DNA of 64,000 bases, from assembly GCA_963169105.1 (NCBI GenBank), contig OY720642.1, forward strand, positions 73,448,716-73,512,715, given 5' to 3'. A program made the translations under genes and the position numbers. Each line of letters starts with the position of its first letter. Position 1 is the first letter of the stretch. The notes under the pieces are model-generated. The model was not told the DNA's origin. It ran no database searches and saw only the letters and a list, made by a program, of their open reading frames with translations. Positions 1 to 11,575 of the stretch are shown here, in pieces. Origin of the DNA: Ceriagrion tenellum (lineage: Eukaryota; Arthropoda; Insecta; Odonata; Coenagrionidae).

Positions 1-867
1 CACATCTTAAGACTATCTGCTATATATGCCATCAGAAACACATACATAAGAGTAGCACATTTGTTGGGACAGAATGTTCTCTACAGGCGAAATGTAGACA
101 ATATTACGTCGATGTAGGAGGTGATTCGGTGAAGATGCAACAACTTCCAGTACTTCGTCGTACATACTACTTATCAAATAAAAAAAAATTAAACTTTCAA
201 GAGATACATACGTTTACGGTGGCTGCGCCTCTAATTTTAATCTCGCGGCCTCAAATATGTACTTAAAGGTTCGCAAGAGGTTCTCATTCATTAAAGGGCA
301 AGAGTTGAGCCCAGTGGTAAAAGCGTGTTAATATTAAATTTGTCTCGAACACTATTATCGAAAGCAACAAAACGTCTAAAATGTCAAAAACTTTCCAAGT
401 CAATGCGATGCATGGCTATAGGTTTATGGCGCTGGTATGCAGAGAGACAACTTATTCGCCACAAGACATATCTAGGTCTTCACTCAAAAATAAAGGAACT
501 CACCAGATATTTCACATAGAAACGACGTGAAAACATCGCAATTGCAAGCTCGTAACAATGGATTACAATAAGGGTCCACTCATCACTTAACCGACGGGTC
601 TGGGCCGGCATTAAATTTGTGGAAACCAGACTTTAAAAGAACCAAGTATCATGCAATGCAGGACACGATCGATAGTCATCGTGCTGCGAATCAATTAAGC
701 AACATATTCCACCACAAAAACATACAAGCCTCTTTATATACTTTCTCCGCGCAGAAACATTTTCGATGTCTCATCTCGTGTGATGACTTTAAGACTCATC
801 CAAGTCCCGATTTGGTTTCGAGTTTAATACGTTTTATATGAGTGTAGTGGCTCGCCTTGAGAGATGC
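1..867. other. Non-coding stretch, nothing recognised
   Basis: AT-rich sequence with only short chance open frames (under 75 codons) and no recognisable exon, transposon domain or terminal repeat. By position it may be part of the first intron of the minus-strand PICALM/lap gene; that is inference only. Confidence 0.5.
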
Positions 868-1136
868 TTTTAAATTGCTATTCACGATATTAAAAGGTAG
901 CTTCTTATGTAAGAGACCGTTCAATCTTAGTTAAACTTCCCCCGACAAAGATCGCCTCCGAATCGTCTCGTGAATGACACGAACTAAGTGAAAATAATCT
1001 CTTACGCCCGTAAACCAAATGAGAAATCGCACCAAGACTATAAATGAGGCAAAACAATTTATTAGACAAATAACCATCTGCTGACATTCCGCCAGCGAAA
1101 GTAACGTATGGAAAATATAAAGATTTGAGATTATAC
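868..1136. repeat. 269-bp direct repeat, copy 1
   Basis: This block recurs in the same orientation at 2999-3267 with fewer than ten differences by eye. Shared sequence starts at TTTTAAATTGCT and ends at GATTATAC. The flanks differ on both sides, so the similarity stops abruptly. No coding potential or TG..CA ends were seen. It is either a dispersed repeat family or a local duplication bracketing the LINE remnant at 1.37-2.46 kb. Confidence 0.8.
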
Positions 1137-1369
1137 CTTGCGATTTCACTTTTAAAAAAAGTTCATTTACATTCTTTCCAGAGTTCGGTATAACAGCAAG
1201 TTATAAAAATAGGATGCAACAATTAAGAAATGCGCAGAACAATCATGATGGAGTCGAAAAACCACCAAGGAGGAGTCGAAATGAAAGGAGATAGTTCGTA
1301 CATTTCATAATTCATCGTATTACCTTAAAACAATTTGACTTCGTCGTATTTGCCGTATATATAGTAAGG

Positions 1370-2465
1370 CAAGTGTAAGAGTTAACGGGATTCTGAGTGA
1401 TTGGTTTGTAATAAATCTTGGTGTAAAGCAAGGATGCGTAATGTCTCCATGGCTGTTTAATGTATTTATGGATAAATGTGTTAGAGACGCATGTAGTGAA
1501 AACGACGGTGTTTTGATTGGAAATGTAAACGTGCGACTTCTTTTTTTTTGCGGATGATGCTGTTTTGATCTCAGACAGTCAACAGGGATTACAGAAGCTC
1601 AGAGATAAGTTTTGTGAATCAACGGAGAGAATGGATTTGTAGGTAAATGCGTGCAAGACTACAGTAGTAGTTTTTGCTAAGGAGAATGAGGAAAATAACT
1701 GTATGACGAGGGCGAATGGTGAAGTAATTAAATAAGTAAATGATTTTGTGTACTTAGGTAAGATGTATGCGAAAGATGGAAGAATAGATGAGGAGATAAA
1801 GAGACGTGCGAATGCTGGAAGGAAGGTGGTAGGTAGCATGTGGAGCATATCAAGGAATGAGTGCTTGTCTAAGGAAGCGAAAATTGCCGTGTAGAAATTG
1901 TACTTCTTCCCACTTTGCTATATGGTAGTGAAACAAGGGTATGTCAGGATAGACATAACAGTAGACTAAACGCCGTGGGTATGAGTTATCTGAGGAGGAT
2001 TTGCGGCAAAAGTAGGATGGATAGAGTCAGGAATGAGTGGGTCATGAATGCACGTGGGTTAAATGCTCCAGTAATGGACGTGCATGAAAGGAGTGTGCTT
2101 CGTTGGTTTGGCCATGTGGAGAGAATTGATGAGAGTCGAATAACGAAACATATATGAGAGTAGAATGAATGGTGTGAGAGGTAGAGGTAGGCCTAGAAAG
2201 TTGTGGTTGAATGTGGTTGAGGAAATTCTTAGGAGGAGGAATACTAGGAGTCTGAAAAACAGGAGGGCGTGTATACAACAGTGTATGGGGGTAAATGAGG
2301 CAAAAGAGGTTTGCAAGGAGAGGTCAGTATGGAGGAAATTATTGAAGCAGAGTAGAGTGTACAATAATGTATTAATGAGTGAAACGTTTTGACTGCCTAC
2401 CCCGGAAGGGAACGGCGTGATGGGTATGTATGCACATGCATACGGGCGACACGACAGTCAAATCC
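1370..2465 (+). mobile_element. LINE reverse-transcriptase remnant
   Basis: Broken reading frames encode the second half of a non-LTR retrotransposon reverse transcriptase. In order one sees GVKQGCVMSPWLFNVFMDKC (about 1420-1480), an FADD catalytic box just after a T-run near 1540-1560, a VYLG-type segment (about 1747), LYGSETRV (about 1918), RWFGHVER (about 2103) and GRGRPRKLW (about 2180), followed by a 3' UTR with CCCCGGAAGGGAACGG (about 2400). In-frame stops (near 1638, 1733 and 1891) and frameshifts (in the T-run and near 2158) show it is dead. This motif order is typical of RTE- or Jockey-like LINEs. The 5' half, with the endonuclease, is absent. Confidence 0.85.
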
Positions 2466-2998
2466 AACCATCACGAGGATAATACAACAAATTACGCGGC
2501 GATGAGCTGGAACTAGAGGGGCAATATTAGTAAATTGATACAATTTCCCGAACACGGAAAGCAGAGCCATATCCCACTGATCTTATCAGGATAGCCGTGC
2601 CAATGATATACAGACGGGTAGCGAAGGCATTAGTTAAGCCGGTTAAACTGTAAACAAAGCAACGGATTGAAAGGATTATAAAACAGATCAAGGTAGAATT
2701 CAAGACCTTAAATCGAATCTTCCAACTTACGAGTAATTTTTTCTGCTGACCTAATCAAGTCCAATATCAGACGGAGTGGCAGGTTAAACGGACGCCATCC
2801 TGATACAAATTACGTAATAAGGATTTTCTCAACATTAATTCGTTGTTAGATAAACACACGACCATTTGTGAGGGGATCACGTAAAGTTTACCACAACTCC
2901 GCAACAATGAAATGAGTAGTGCAAGTAGTATGAATATACATGGTAGGAAGTATTGAATGATCCGCTGGTAAATTCAGTCAATTAACCAGACATCTGAA
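2466..2998. other. Intergenic or intronic DNA, nothing recognised
   Basis: No open frame, repeat match within the window or terminal repeat was recognised between the LINE 3' end and the second copy of the 269-bp repeat. Confidence 0.4.
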
Positions 2999-3267
2999 TT
3001 TTAAATTGCTATTCACGATATTAAAAGGTAGCTTCTTATGTAAGAGACCGTTCAAGCTTAGTTAAACTTCCCCCGAAAAAGATCGCCACCGAATCGTCTC
3101 GTGAATGACACGAACTAAGAGTAAATAATCTCTTACGCCCGTAAACCAAATGAGAAATCGCACCAAGACTATAAATGAGGCAAAACAATTTATTAGATAA
3201 ATAACCATCTTCTGACATTCCGCCAGCGAAAGTAACGCATGGAAAATATAAAGATTTGAGATTATAC
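2999..3267. repeat. 269-bp direct repeat, copy 2
   Basis: Second copy of the block at 868-1136, in the same orientation and nearly identical. The 1.86 kb between the copies contains the LINE remnant. Confidence 0.8.
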
Positions 3268-4031
3268 TGGACAGGTTATTAGGTGGACGAAAAAACTGGT
3301 TATGCGCACAAATCTATGATCTATTATTCATAATCATATCATCACTATTCATATAATTATTATTCACGTACCACGTTCAACAACTGTCTGAAGGGCCCGT
3401 CGAGTACATTCAGCCCTTGTTCAGACAAGATTTTCTCTTGATGCCGACCTATCAAGTCCCAATCGAGATAAAGAACTCTCTACGACATCCAGGAACTACA
3501 TCATTTCTCCATTTTTTTCAAGCAGTTATGAAAGCAATAACTAGGTTCTTAAGATGCTGAGACGCCATTTAACAGGTCAATTGCGACTAAATTGCCTAGA
3601 AAGAAGGATAACGCAATACCAGTGGCATAAGTTTTGACTTGTAAATGCTTTCTCCTAATGTTACGGCTACAGACGCCAACTTTCAGCTTCTAATACTTGT
3701 ATGTTGAATGTGAAGATTATACTACTATACGAGCGTATTTTCCACACTCGGAAACGATGAGTTTCCTCGTAGGAGAATTTGTATCTGCCTCTATCTGCGT
3801 CAACGTCCTTAAGCAACCACTACGCTACTGAACAACAACTATCCTAACACATCAACGAAGTATAGAGTCCGTTACAGATAATAGCGCAGCTGTAATACAC
3901 TTGATTTTAATAGGAAAGAAACGAAACGTAATTATTTTGCTAGTAATCGTATGATTTCAAGAAAGGCCACCAGCATGGATTTTTCGGTCCCGTGATTCCC
4001 TTCTCCAAAAGATATTGGGAGCGTTCAAGAA
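3268..4031. other. Non-coding stretch
   Basis: AT-rich DNA without recognisable genes. A short phrase near 3978-4010 (CGTGATTCCCTTC followed by CCAAAA) recurs in RARS2 intron 8 near 58915-58940, so a minor dispersed repeat may end here. Confidence 0.4.
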
Positions 4032-4034
4032 TTA

Positions 4035-4365
4035 AGCCCCGTTCACAATAACTTAACTGGGCGCGACTTAGGAGTTGAGTCCGTGAGAAAGCAACACACT
4101 GGTTCACAACAACTTAGTGGCTTAACTCGACTTGGAGTAGTCTTGGAGTTTAGCATTTCTCAACTTTCTCTTAATTCTAGCCAGTAGCAAGGCCTGGTTT
4201 ACTACCGAAAAGGCTAGGGAAAAGGGGATTACGATATCGATAAGGCCCATCAATCTATAGTAATATCGACTTTGAAAGTGGCGTGTTGTGATTGGTTGGA
4301 AATTTCAGGCCCCGATTGGCACTCGGGAACAGCTTAAGCCAAGTTAAGTTGTTGTGAACGGGGCT
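4035..4365. mobile_element. MITE with TTA target duplication (Harbinger-like)
   Basis: Terminal inverted repeats begin AGCCCCGTTCACAA (4035-4048) and end with its reverse complement (up to 4365). The similarity continues inward through a TAACTTAACT-type segment. The element is flanked by TTA at 4032-4034 and 4366-4368. It is 331 bp long with no coding capacity. A 3-bp TTA/TAA target duplication is the PIF/Harbinger signature, so a non-autonomous Harbinger-type element is the best guess; the class is inferred from the duplication only. Confidence 0.75.
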
Positions 4366-4368
4366 TTA

Positions 4369-5361
4369 GCTGCATTGCTGCCAACCACGCGATTATCGTA
4401 GACGCAACAATATCAGTGCTAACTAAATAATTATGTGGAAAGAGCGTTTTGACATTCCGTACGTCCAATTTGCAATAAAATACGGCAAGTACTTCATATT
4501 AACTCAGGCGAATATATTTCTCAAATATTTTGGGCTTTTAAACGCTTTCGCAGCGATATGGATTACCAATACCTATCAACCATTTCCCGGTCAATTCGAA
4601 AGGCTATCTTAATAGCCAAGCGTAAATCAAATTTTAAAAGGGAAGACGTTTGCTACATAAGCAGTCTGGAAAAGTAATCTTTTCAAAATTATGTTTGTAA
4701 CCAACTGTTATTTTTAAATTTCTTGTTAAAATTTATCAACAATAGCAGTTGTTGAGCAAGCAGAAAAAACAAACAACTGAATTCTTCAGTATTTTGACGA
4801 CGCACTGACAACGTCCTCAGTAAGAGGAAAGAAACAATACAAAGTATATACAAAAAATTTATGCACGTAGCAGGAAAAACCGAAAATGGTTGAAAGAGGT
4901 CGATCGAGCTTTAATTATCCGAGACGCAAGGAAACAAGAGGAAGTCAAAACTAAAACGATTATTGACACACATGACTTCATCCCTACGAATAAGACCCAC
5001 TAATTCCAACAACGGCACGACCACGGGCAAGGAATTTAAAATAAGGAAACACAGGAAGCAGAGGAAGGGATTTACAGGATTAGATTTCGGAAGCGGGGGT
5101 ATTGGTGGCGAGGGGGAGGAGTTTGAAGGCGAGAAGGGATCCAACAAACGCCAAACCAGACACGAGTCGGTGTGCGACTTATCAACAGCGGACTTCCGGG
5201 ACATCACTCATATCCAGAGAGACAGAAAAATCTCTTTTACTGAAAATTCAGCTTCGGAACGAAATTCCAGAACCACGCAACGTAATGCAGATGTTACCAA
5301 CCTCTGGCAACAAAGCTTCCCAGCCCGTTCGTCCCGAAGTTAAAGATGCCAAAAAAAATGA
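4369..5361. other. Non-coding stretch with chance open frames
   Basis: Open frames of 98-130 codons overlap around 4911-5494 on both strands. They are low-complexity, rich in Gly, Glu and Ser or in Pro and Ser, with no recognisable domain, and one runs straight into the MITE at 5364. I see no supported gene. Confidence 0.4.
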
Positions 5362-5363
5362 TA

Positions 5364-5465
5364 CAGTGAAATCCCTCTTAATGACCACTCCTATCAAACG
5401 ACCACCACTCTCAACGACCATTTTTCAGCGGAACCGTCGGCGGTCGCTTAATTCAGGTTTCACTG
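5364..5465. mobile_element. Short pogo/Tc1-like MITE
   Basis: The 102-bp element has inverted ends CAGTGAAA and TTTCACTG, extended imperfectly to about 19 bp, flanked by TA on both sides (5362-5363 and 5466-5467). TA duplications with CAGTG-type ends fit the Tc1/mariner-pogo superfamily. The interior phrase CGACCATTTTTCAGCGG and the right end recur at 5665-5718. Confidence 0.65.
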
Positions 5466-5639
5466 TATATGTAAGTCAAAATAATGTCCACTGAAATTTC
5501 CCAAGAGCGACTAAATTTTGAGGAAATAAACGCCATATGTATAGGTTTTAACAAAACCGTCGCTTCAAGAATTTTTCCATTTTATTTTTTCAAATCTGCC
5601 GCCTATTTATTAGCATAATATGTACTCCAAGAAACTGAA

Positions 5640-5720
5640 ACCCTGTCGAACTAACACCCCTCTTCACGACCATTTTTCAGCGGAACCGTCGGTGGTCGCT
5701 TAATACAGGTTTCACTGCAG
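5640..5720. mobile_element. Truncated copy of the 5364 MITE
   Basis: Positions about 5665-5718 repeat the right part of the element at 5364-5465, including the phrase with CGGAACCGTCGG and the end TTTCACTG. No left terminal repeat is seen, so the copy is 5' truncated or decayed. Confidence 0.6.
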
Positions 5721-6830
5721 TAGCATCCAACTAGGCGATCGTAGAAAATCATTTATGGCCAATGAGCATAACCGGTAAGTCTGAACACACGCATCCTGAG
5801 GAAATAACCAACAGTATGGAAAAATTCAAATTCATCTTCATACACTAATTGACTCGGCTGATCCATGGCTTTTTTCAGCGTAGCACGACTTACAGTGTTA
5901 CTCGAGGATTAGAACAAAAAATCTTTCCATAGTCTGAACTTCCCAGTCTAAACTAACTAAATCTATGGAGTAATGCAGCATTATCGACTTTTTCCCACTG
6001 CAGAACTCAAAGCAATTCCCAAAGATACGCAACAAAAAATCAATACACGGAAATCCCTTAGCAGATGGTATATCAATCGAGCACAATATCAATGTTGGTC
6101 CCAAGCTATTTTAAATATCGAAAGTAATTTGTAGTTCGGTGATCATTTTGCGCAGCAAATATAACTAATGTACAAGGTTTGAATTTGGCATGAATTATTG
6201 AGTAATTATACGAATATTTTACGACTTTCCATAAATTACCTGAGAACTTAAAATTTCATTCATTATCTAACAGGTAAATTTCCTCCTATGTCCAGCATTT
6301 TAATTCTCACGGGATTGCAACGTCATGACTTACTCTACTGTCTATTCTTCGATTAGTTCACCAACCAATGATCGACTCATCAACAGTCAAGAAGGCAGTA
6401 TTTTATAATGTTTAAAATAGATAAAGACAATACACCACTCATGGCAGTAACGAAGTTCAATTTTTCAAATAGCATTTTACTAATGATATTACAAGCAATC
6501 TTTGACGACTTAAATCTGTCACATGACAATCTGAGAGGGCAAGAAGTACAACATTAAATTCTAATACCCACGTAAATTTTCCAGGTTGAACCGTTCAGCG
6601 GTGACTTGTTGAGTAACGCGTGGATGACAATTATCGTGCTATTACACTCCTCCGGAACATCAAACGACGTAACAATAAGTTACGCAAAGAATAAGACGAC
6701 GCAACAAGTGCAAAAACTGGCATAATTGTGAAAACTTTCAAGCCATGCGTTGCTGATGTGCTTGGCCAACATAACACAAACGGAGTCGATGATTTCGGGC
6801 TTCATTTTGTGAAAATCTATTCTGAATCAC
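5721..6830. other. Non-coding stretch, nothing recognised
   Basis: No exon, transposon domain or inverted terminal repeat was recognised. Confidence 0.4.
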
Positions 6831-6963
6831 AAAATGCCTTTGTAACTTTCACAGGGTACACGACCGGATCCCTCGCATAGGCGACATCACCTAATCATGT
6901 CGCCTATGCGACGAATCCGGACGTGTAAAATAAAAACCCATTAAAAAATTACAAAGGCATTTT
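6831..6963. mobile_element. Palindromic foldback element
   Basis: Outer arms AAAATGCCTTTGTAA and TTACAAAGGCATTTT (ends at 6831 and about 6963) enclose a long central hairpin (about 6865-6918) whose arms contain CGCATAGGCGACAT and ATGTCGCCTATGCG around a loop of about 9 nt. It is 133 bp and non-coding, probably a MITE. No clear target duplication was found. Confidence 0.65.
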
Positions 6964-7414
6964 GAGTTTGCACCACACTAACAAACAATTCGCCAGAGAT
7001 CGAAGTCCAGCCTAGGATACACTCCTTCCAACATTGGATCCGTAGTCTCATTTGTTCCATTATATTAACAGATTTTCAAGAAGTTACCTTCAGTGCTGGT
7101 TGTTTTACTTTATTTTCTTTCCGTGAAAATAATAGGCAAGAAAAAGGCAAAGATATTGATCATTTCTTAGAGAAATTAATCGTTTTCCACCACAAAAAAA
7201 CGACAAATCAAAGAAGAAATAAGAAGCAAATAAATGTAATGAAATATTCAACTGCTCAAATCTAGCTTGATACCACATCAATACAGATCCATAAGCGAAC
7301 CAGGATTCTGGAGCGATGCAGACATAACATCACAGCATGTCACTGTGAATTAATGGTATTGGCAGTAACTTGGTGGAATTCCTCCACAATGGAATGATGA
7401 ATAACTTAGTTTAA

Positions 7415-7460
7415 CTTCACCTGATGAAGTCGCGCAGCGATGAAACCTGGGTCGCAAGAA
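7415..7460 (+). ncRNA. Hammerhead-ribozyme-like motif (PLE-type)
   Basis: The canonical core CTGATGA lies at 7421-7427 and GAAA at 7442-7445. Between them, after one unpaired A, GTCGC and GCGAT form a 5-bp stem II with a GCA loop. After GAAA, ACC and GGT could form a minimal stem III, followed by C as the cleavage-site base. Stem I is weak here. Short stem III is known in type I hammerheads of Penelope-like elements. The AATAAATATTTTGTGGA that follows resembles the AATAAATTGTGGAA after the other copies. Activity is unknown. Confidence 0.5.
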
Positions 7461-8641
7461 ATTAATAAATATTTTGTGGAAAATTAAGCTATTTATCATT
7501 TCATTATGTCACTTTGAGTCGACTCTCAATCGAAATGACCAACAGAAGAATTATACCGGCCAGAATTTTAGAAATTAAACTGCCGACATTTCGACTGAAT
7601 AGCGACGTATTGCAGTGACCGATGGAGGATGGCTCAAATTTACCCAGGGAAGGGGTCGGATGGTTCATTTGAGCCTCCAACAAGATGAATGGAGAAAAAA
7701 GCTTATTCGGAACAACAGAGCGCAAGAACCTCGCCAAACGTTCAAAAACGCATTGTGTCGTGGTTCGATACTAATTTAAATAATTAACGGGAGTCCTAGT
7801 GGGTCTGGCAGCTACAATACGAGGCTTTTATTCTTCGTCTATCCTCCACCGGCGGCGTCGGGAAATATCTGCCGAAATTAAATTATACCGAATGTAGGGC
7901 AAGCGATATCTGGCTTTTCGCTCTTGGATTCCACTTTCATCCACCCAACGCCATTAAAGTAGATTAAATTCAAGAAAAACGTATAGGAACAAGGGCTTCA
8001 ACCCACAACATGCCAAAAAGGTTTCACATTGCCACGACACATGAATCAAGTCGTAAATAGAAGGATTTCCATAAACAAGTAAAACTTGCCACGCTTTCAT
8101 AAATATTTAATCCTTTTATAGTTATAATAAAAAAGTCATTGACATTAACACTGGTCTTATTTGCCAAATGGAATAAGCCCTAATTAGAGTAATTATCAAG
8201 ACGCAACGCTCGCAGGGTTCAATCAATACTTGACCAAGATTCGGGAGGGTGTTCATATGAATTTGGCTTGAGGGGATAGTCCCCAGGATAGCGTGCCAGC
8301 CTGCGAACGGCGAGACAAAATTTGACCTCCGCCTACGGGTTTGCAGTCCGAGTCAACTTAGGCGGTTTGATAAACGGGTAACCTATACGTGGGAATCGAA
8401 AGGGACTCTTGAAAAGCGTACATAAACCACTAGCGCGAACTCAAGTTTGTCATACCTTAATGGGCCATCCGCACTCATAGTTTTTTACCAGGGCGATAAA
8501 TTAAAAAACGGTAATGGTTGCCCGGTTAGCACCGACCACTGTACTTTTTCCTTACTAGGTACCCTTAACAATCATCCATTGACAATAGTTGCCAGCAGTA
8601 ATTCGAGAGAACGTGAGACAAGATGATCATGTGATCAATCG
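7461..8641. other. Non-coding stretch, nothing recognised
   Basis: No gene or repeat structure was recognised apart from chance open frames under 80 codons. Confidence 0.4.
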
Positions 8642-8644
8642 TTA

Positions 8645-8879
8645 AGGCCGCTTTACACGGTAAATTTTATCGTACAAATGAATGTATGATAGACTGTACA
8701 AGAAAATGAATGGAATAAGACAGGCCCTAGTATCTGTCCATTCATGCAGACAATCATATAATTCGCCGCTTTGCACGGTATAATAATTGTTGGTAAATTG
8801 GTTGCTTGGTAAATTATTATCCTCATGAAAGAGTTCATGTATTCGTTTGTACAATAAAATGTACCGTGTAAAGCGGCCT
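8645..8879. mobile_element. MITE with TTA target duplication
   Basis: The 235-bp element has inverted ends AGGCCGCTTTACACGG and CCGTGTAAAGCGGCCT extended to about 40 bp by further similarity (ATTTTATCGTACAAATGAAT against ATTCGTTTGTACAATAAAAT). TTA flanks both ends (8642-8644, 8880-8882). An internal subterminal repeat (GCCGCTTTGCACGGT near 8763) echoes the terminus. The class is probably PIF/Harbinger by target duplication. The two minus-strand open frames across it are shadows of the palindrome. Confidence 0.75.
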
Positions 8880-8882
8880 TTA

Positions 8883-10440
8883 TGATAATCCTGTGATAAC
8901 AGGAGATGAGAAACAAAAATAGCGCACTTTAGATTGAGGCAGGGAAAGGAATAATGAGGATATGTGCGAATGTTAGGCGAATTTACAAGCGCTTTCAGCC
9001 ATTATTCAGCCGAGCTACGAATGCAGACAGTAAACTCTCCATAATCACAAATCACGAAACGCTATTCCCGGTATACTTAATTGAGATGTTGCTTCACTGA
9101 CTTCGGCACTGAATCTTTACGAGCTTTATTCGCACGCAGCCGCCAAGGTAACATTGACGCTTAATTAGGAACATGAACATTGTAGGCACATGTATTAAAA
9201 CTTTTGGCACTTAAGTCATTTGTAACGTGCACACAAACTTCACCCATTACCTAGATTTATTTCCTTCCTCCCGTCCGCCTCGATGAAGCCCATCGATGCT
9301 TCACGATCCGCCCGCTCTAACCTCACATCCCCAGCATTCTCGACCTCGATGTCACTGTAATCAATTTCGCTCAAATTCGTTATTTGCCATTTTATACAAT
9401 TTTTTCATTCTACCCAATCGTACTGCTTTCGTATTTTCCCTAGCTATTCCCAACAACATGTCTTCTTGCCGGTTGTAAGAACTTGCCGGCCGGTTGCAAG
9501 AACGTTTAGTCATGGAATCAATAGATAGATAGTTAGTTAATAGAGATTCATGAAGTTTAGACCCTCATAAAAAATATTCGGGTTGCAGAAACATCTACCA
9601 GTTTTATAAATTATCAGCCAATAGTTAATTACATCGAATTTTTGATCTAATCTTCCTACGCTAGATAAAATTTATTAGGGAAAGTGATTGCACAACCGTA
9701 ATTAAAAATCTAAGATGTCTATTATTCATGGTCGATAGGAAAAACCTCGCTTGATTGAAGGAAGAATCCCTACTTGAACCAACTAAGTAGGTGACCTCAT
9801 TTCGAACCGCTATACCCATAAAAACTCTCGGGCCTCAAGGAGCATAGAATATATTCCTTGCATTTTTATCAGTTAATAGAGAGGTCTTGGAAAACTTGTC
9901 ACTCATCGGAATCCTATAAGAGCTACGTCTAATCTAAACCTACATTATCTGAACCTCGAATTCCTAAAGATTTTGGAATAATATAAATATCGAGAGGGAT
10001 ATATGTCAAGCACTGACTAATTCAAAGAAAGAATAAAAATATATACGGAATGCACTACAATGAAAATATAATACTAATAAAAATATAATAATACGGAATG
10101 AGATTATTTAAAATAGATGTGAATGATAAATATTTAAGTAATAACTATTGAAGGAGATTTTCATTTCCTGGAAATAGAAGGTCGGTACGTATTAATACTT
10201 TTGTTTAGTATTACGAGACACTGGGACAAAACAGAAAACCGGTACTGTCCCGGCCAAACAGTAGCGTACGTTCACTTAACCAATTACTCTTTTAGGGATA
10301 CATTCAGGTATGACTGGACCAAGAAACTGACTCGTCTTGACCTAACTCAGGTAACCTATTACACGAGTGCTGCTAAAGAGAACACCTCCACTTAAAGCGT
10401 TGCCATACGAGCCTTTAAAAAAAGGGACAGGTTTTACCTT
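8883..10440. other. Non-coding stretch, nothing recognised
   Basis: No exon or transposon domain was recognised. A short local repeat of TTGCCGG and GGTTG-AAGAAC lies at about 9467-9506. Confidence 0.4.
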
Positions 10441-10449
10441 TAGAACAGC

Positions 10450-10890
10450 TCTCACAGTAATCTAATTATATCTACATTTACTTATTACCCTGCAAGCCAC
10501 CACAAGTGCGTTTGGCAGGGGGTGATTATCACCAACATGAACAACAGTAAAGAAATTTACTTTCACCAACAAGCACCACACTATTGATATACTACAAATG
10601 CTACTGAAACTACTAAAATAATCCATAATGTAACTATGAAAACGTGACAAAAGAGTCATGCAGGGAACAAGCAAAACACGGTGCTAGCACTACTCGGAAG
10701 ATTTAGAAACATGCATTAGGATGCATATGAATTTATCAGCTACACTACCTGTCAACTAACCTAAATCATAGTCTTAACGCTGCCATTATGGTCTCTTATC
10801 GATCGCGGGCAAAACGACATTTTAAACCTCTCTGCTCAACAATCTATCTCCCCTATTTTATTCTCACGATCTGATCTACCGTAGTAGGTT
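10450..10890 (-). mobile_element. LINE 3' end, family A
   Basis: Read on the minus strand, the end of a reverse-transcriptase ORF (about 10780-10890, frame interrupted) is followed by about 330 bp of 3' UTR, then the conserved stem-loop CCCTGC...GCAGGG (10493-10534) and a TAGATG-type tail. The same layout recurs at 29820-30235 (minus) and at 25655, 28950, 35400 and 41460 (plus). It is 5' truncated, as usual for LINE insertions. Confidence 0.75.
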
Positions 10891-11091
10891 AGAGTTTGTC
10901 AAATATTGCTAACTTCCATGCACAGATTTTTCCCTAAACATGAAATAGAATGTTTAACATTTTGAAAAAGGCAGCCAACAAATATCATTGGTGAAAGTTT
11001 CTCGGGTTTCACACCGGGAAAGATTAACCAATACTCTCAACGTTTCGATGCCCACATGTTCCACAATATATTTCCCTTATTTTATTATCAT

Positions 11092-11575
11092 CTACATCTA
11101 CATACTACCCCGCAAGCCACCTCAAAAGGCGTGTGGCGGGGGGTGTTAGGACACTAGCCGTAAAAAAAATAAAATAAAAATAAATAAAATAAAATAAATA
11201 AATAAATAAAAATTAAAAAAATAATAATAAAAAAATTTCCGCCTAGCATTTATTAAAGTCCTTAATTGTTCGGGGGAAAAACGAATTCCCATACCTATCC
11301 GTTCGGCAAAATATCTCTCTAAATTTATCGATTCTGTCGGACCTGGAAATATAATGTGGTTCTAATATGATGTTCTCCGTGTCGCTCTGAAAGATATCCA
11401 TTCTCAATTGCTCAAGCAATCTTAGCCTAGCACGTAGCCTCCGAGTCTCTAGTGGCTCCCACCCTAAATCGTTCAAAATCCGTGTAACGCTTTCTGTTCG
11501 GCCGTAGCAGTTTTTGACGAATCGCGCAGCTTTCCTTTGTATTTTATTAAGTTCATGGATCATGATCTGATCTAC
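11092..11575 (-). mobile_element. LINE RT C-terminus and 3' end (Jockey/CR1-like)
   Basis: The minus-strand frame 11243-11563 encodes the C-terminal tail of a non-LTR reverse transcriptase. It shows the sequence HELNKIQRKAARFV, then LGWEPLETRRLRARL, and ends FREIFCRTDRYGNSFFPRT. An A/T-rich UTR, the stem-loop CCCCGC...GCGGGG (11108-11141) and a TAGATG tail follow. The frame is open over its 106 codons but 5' truncated. In this copy both stem strands carry C-G where others carry T-A, a compensatory change. Confidence 0.85.

Noticed and set aside
868..3267. Direct 269-bp blocks as LTRs of an LTR retrotransposon
   Set aside because: No TG..CA ends, primer-binding site, gag or LTR-type pol; the interior coding belongs to a non-LTR element.
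4963..5494. Overlapping 126- and 130-codon frames as a gene
   Set aside because: Low-complexity, and the second runs through a MITE terminal repeat.
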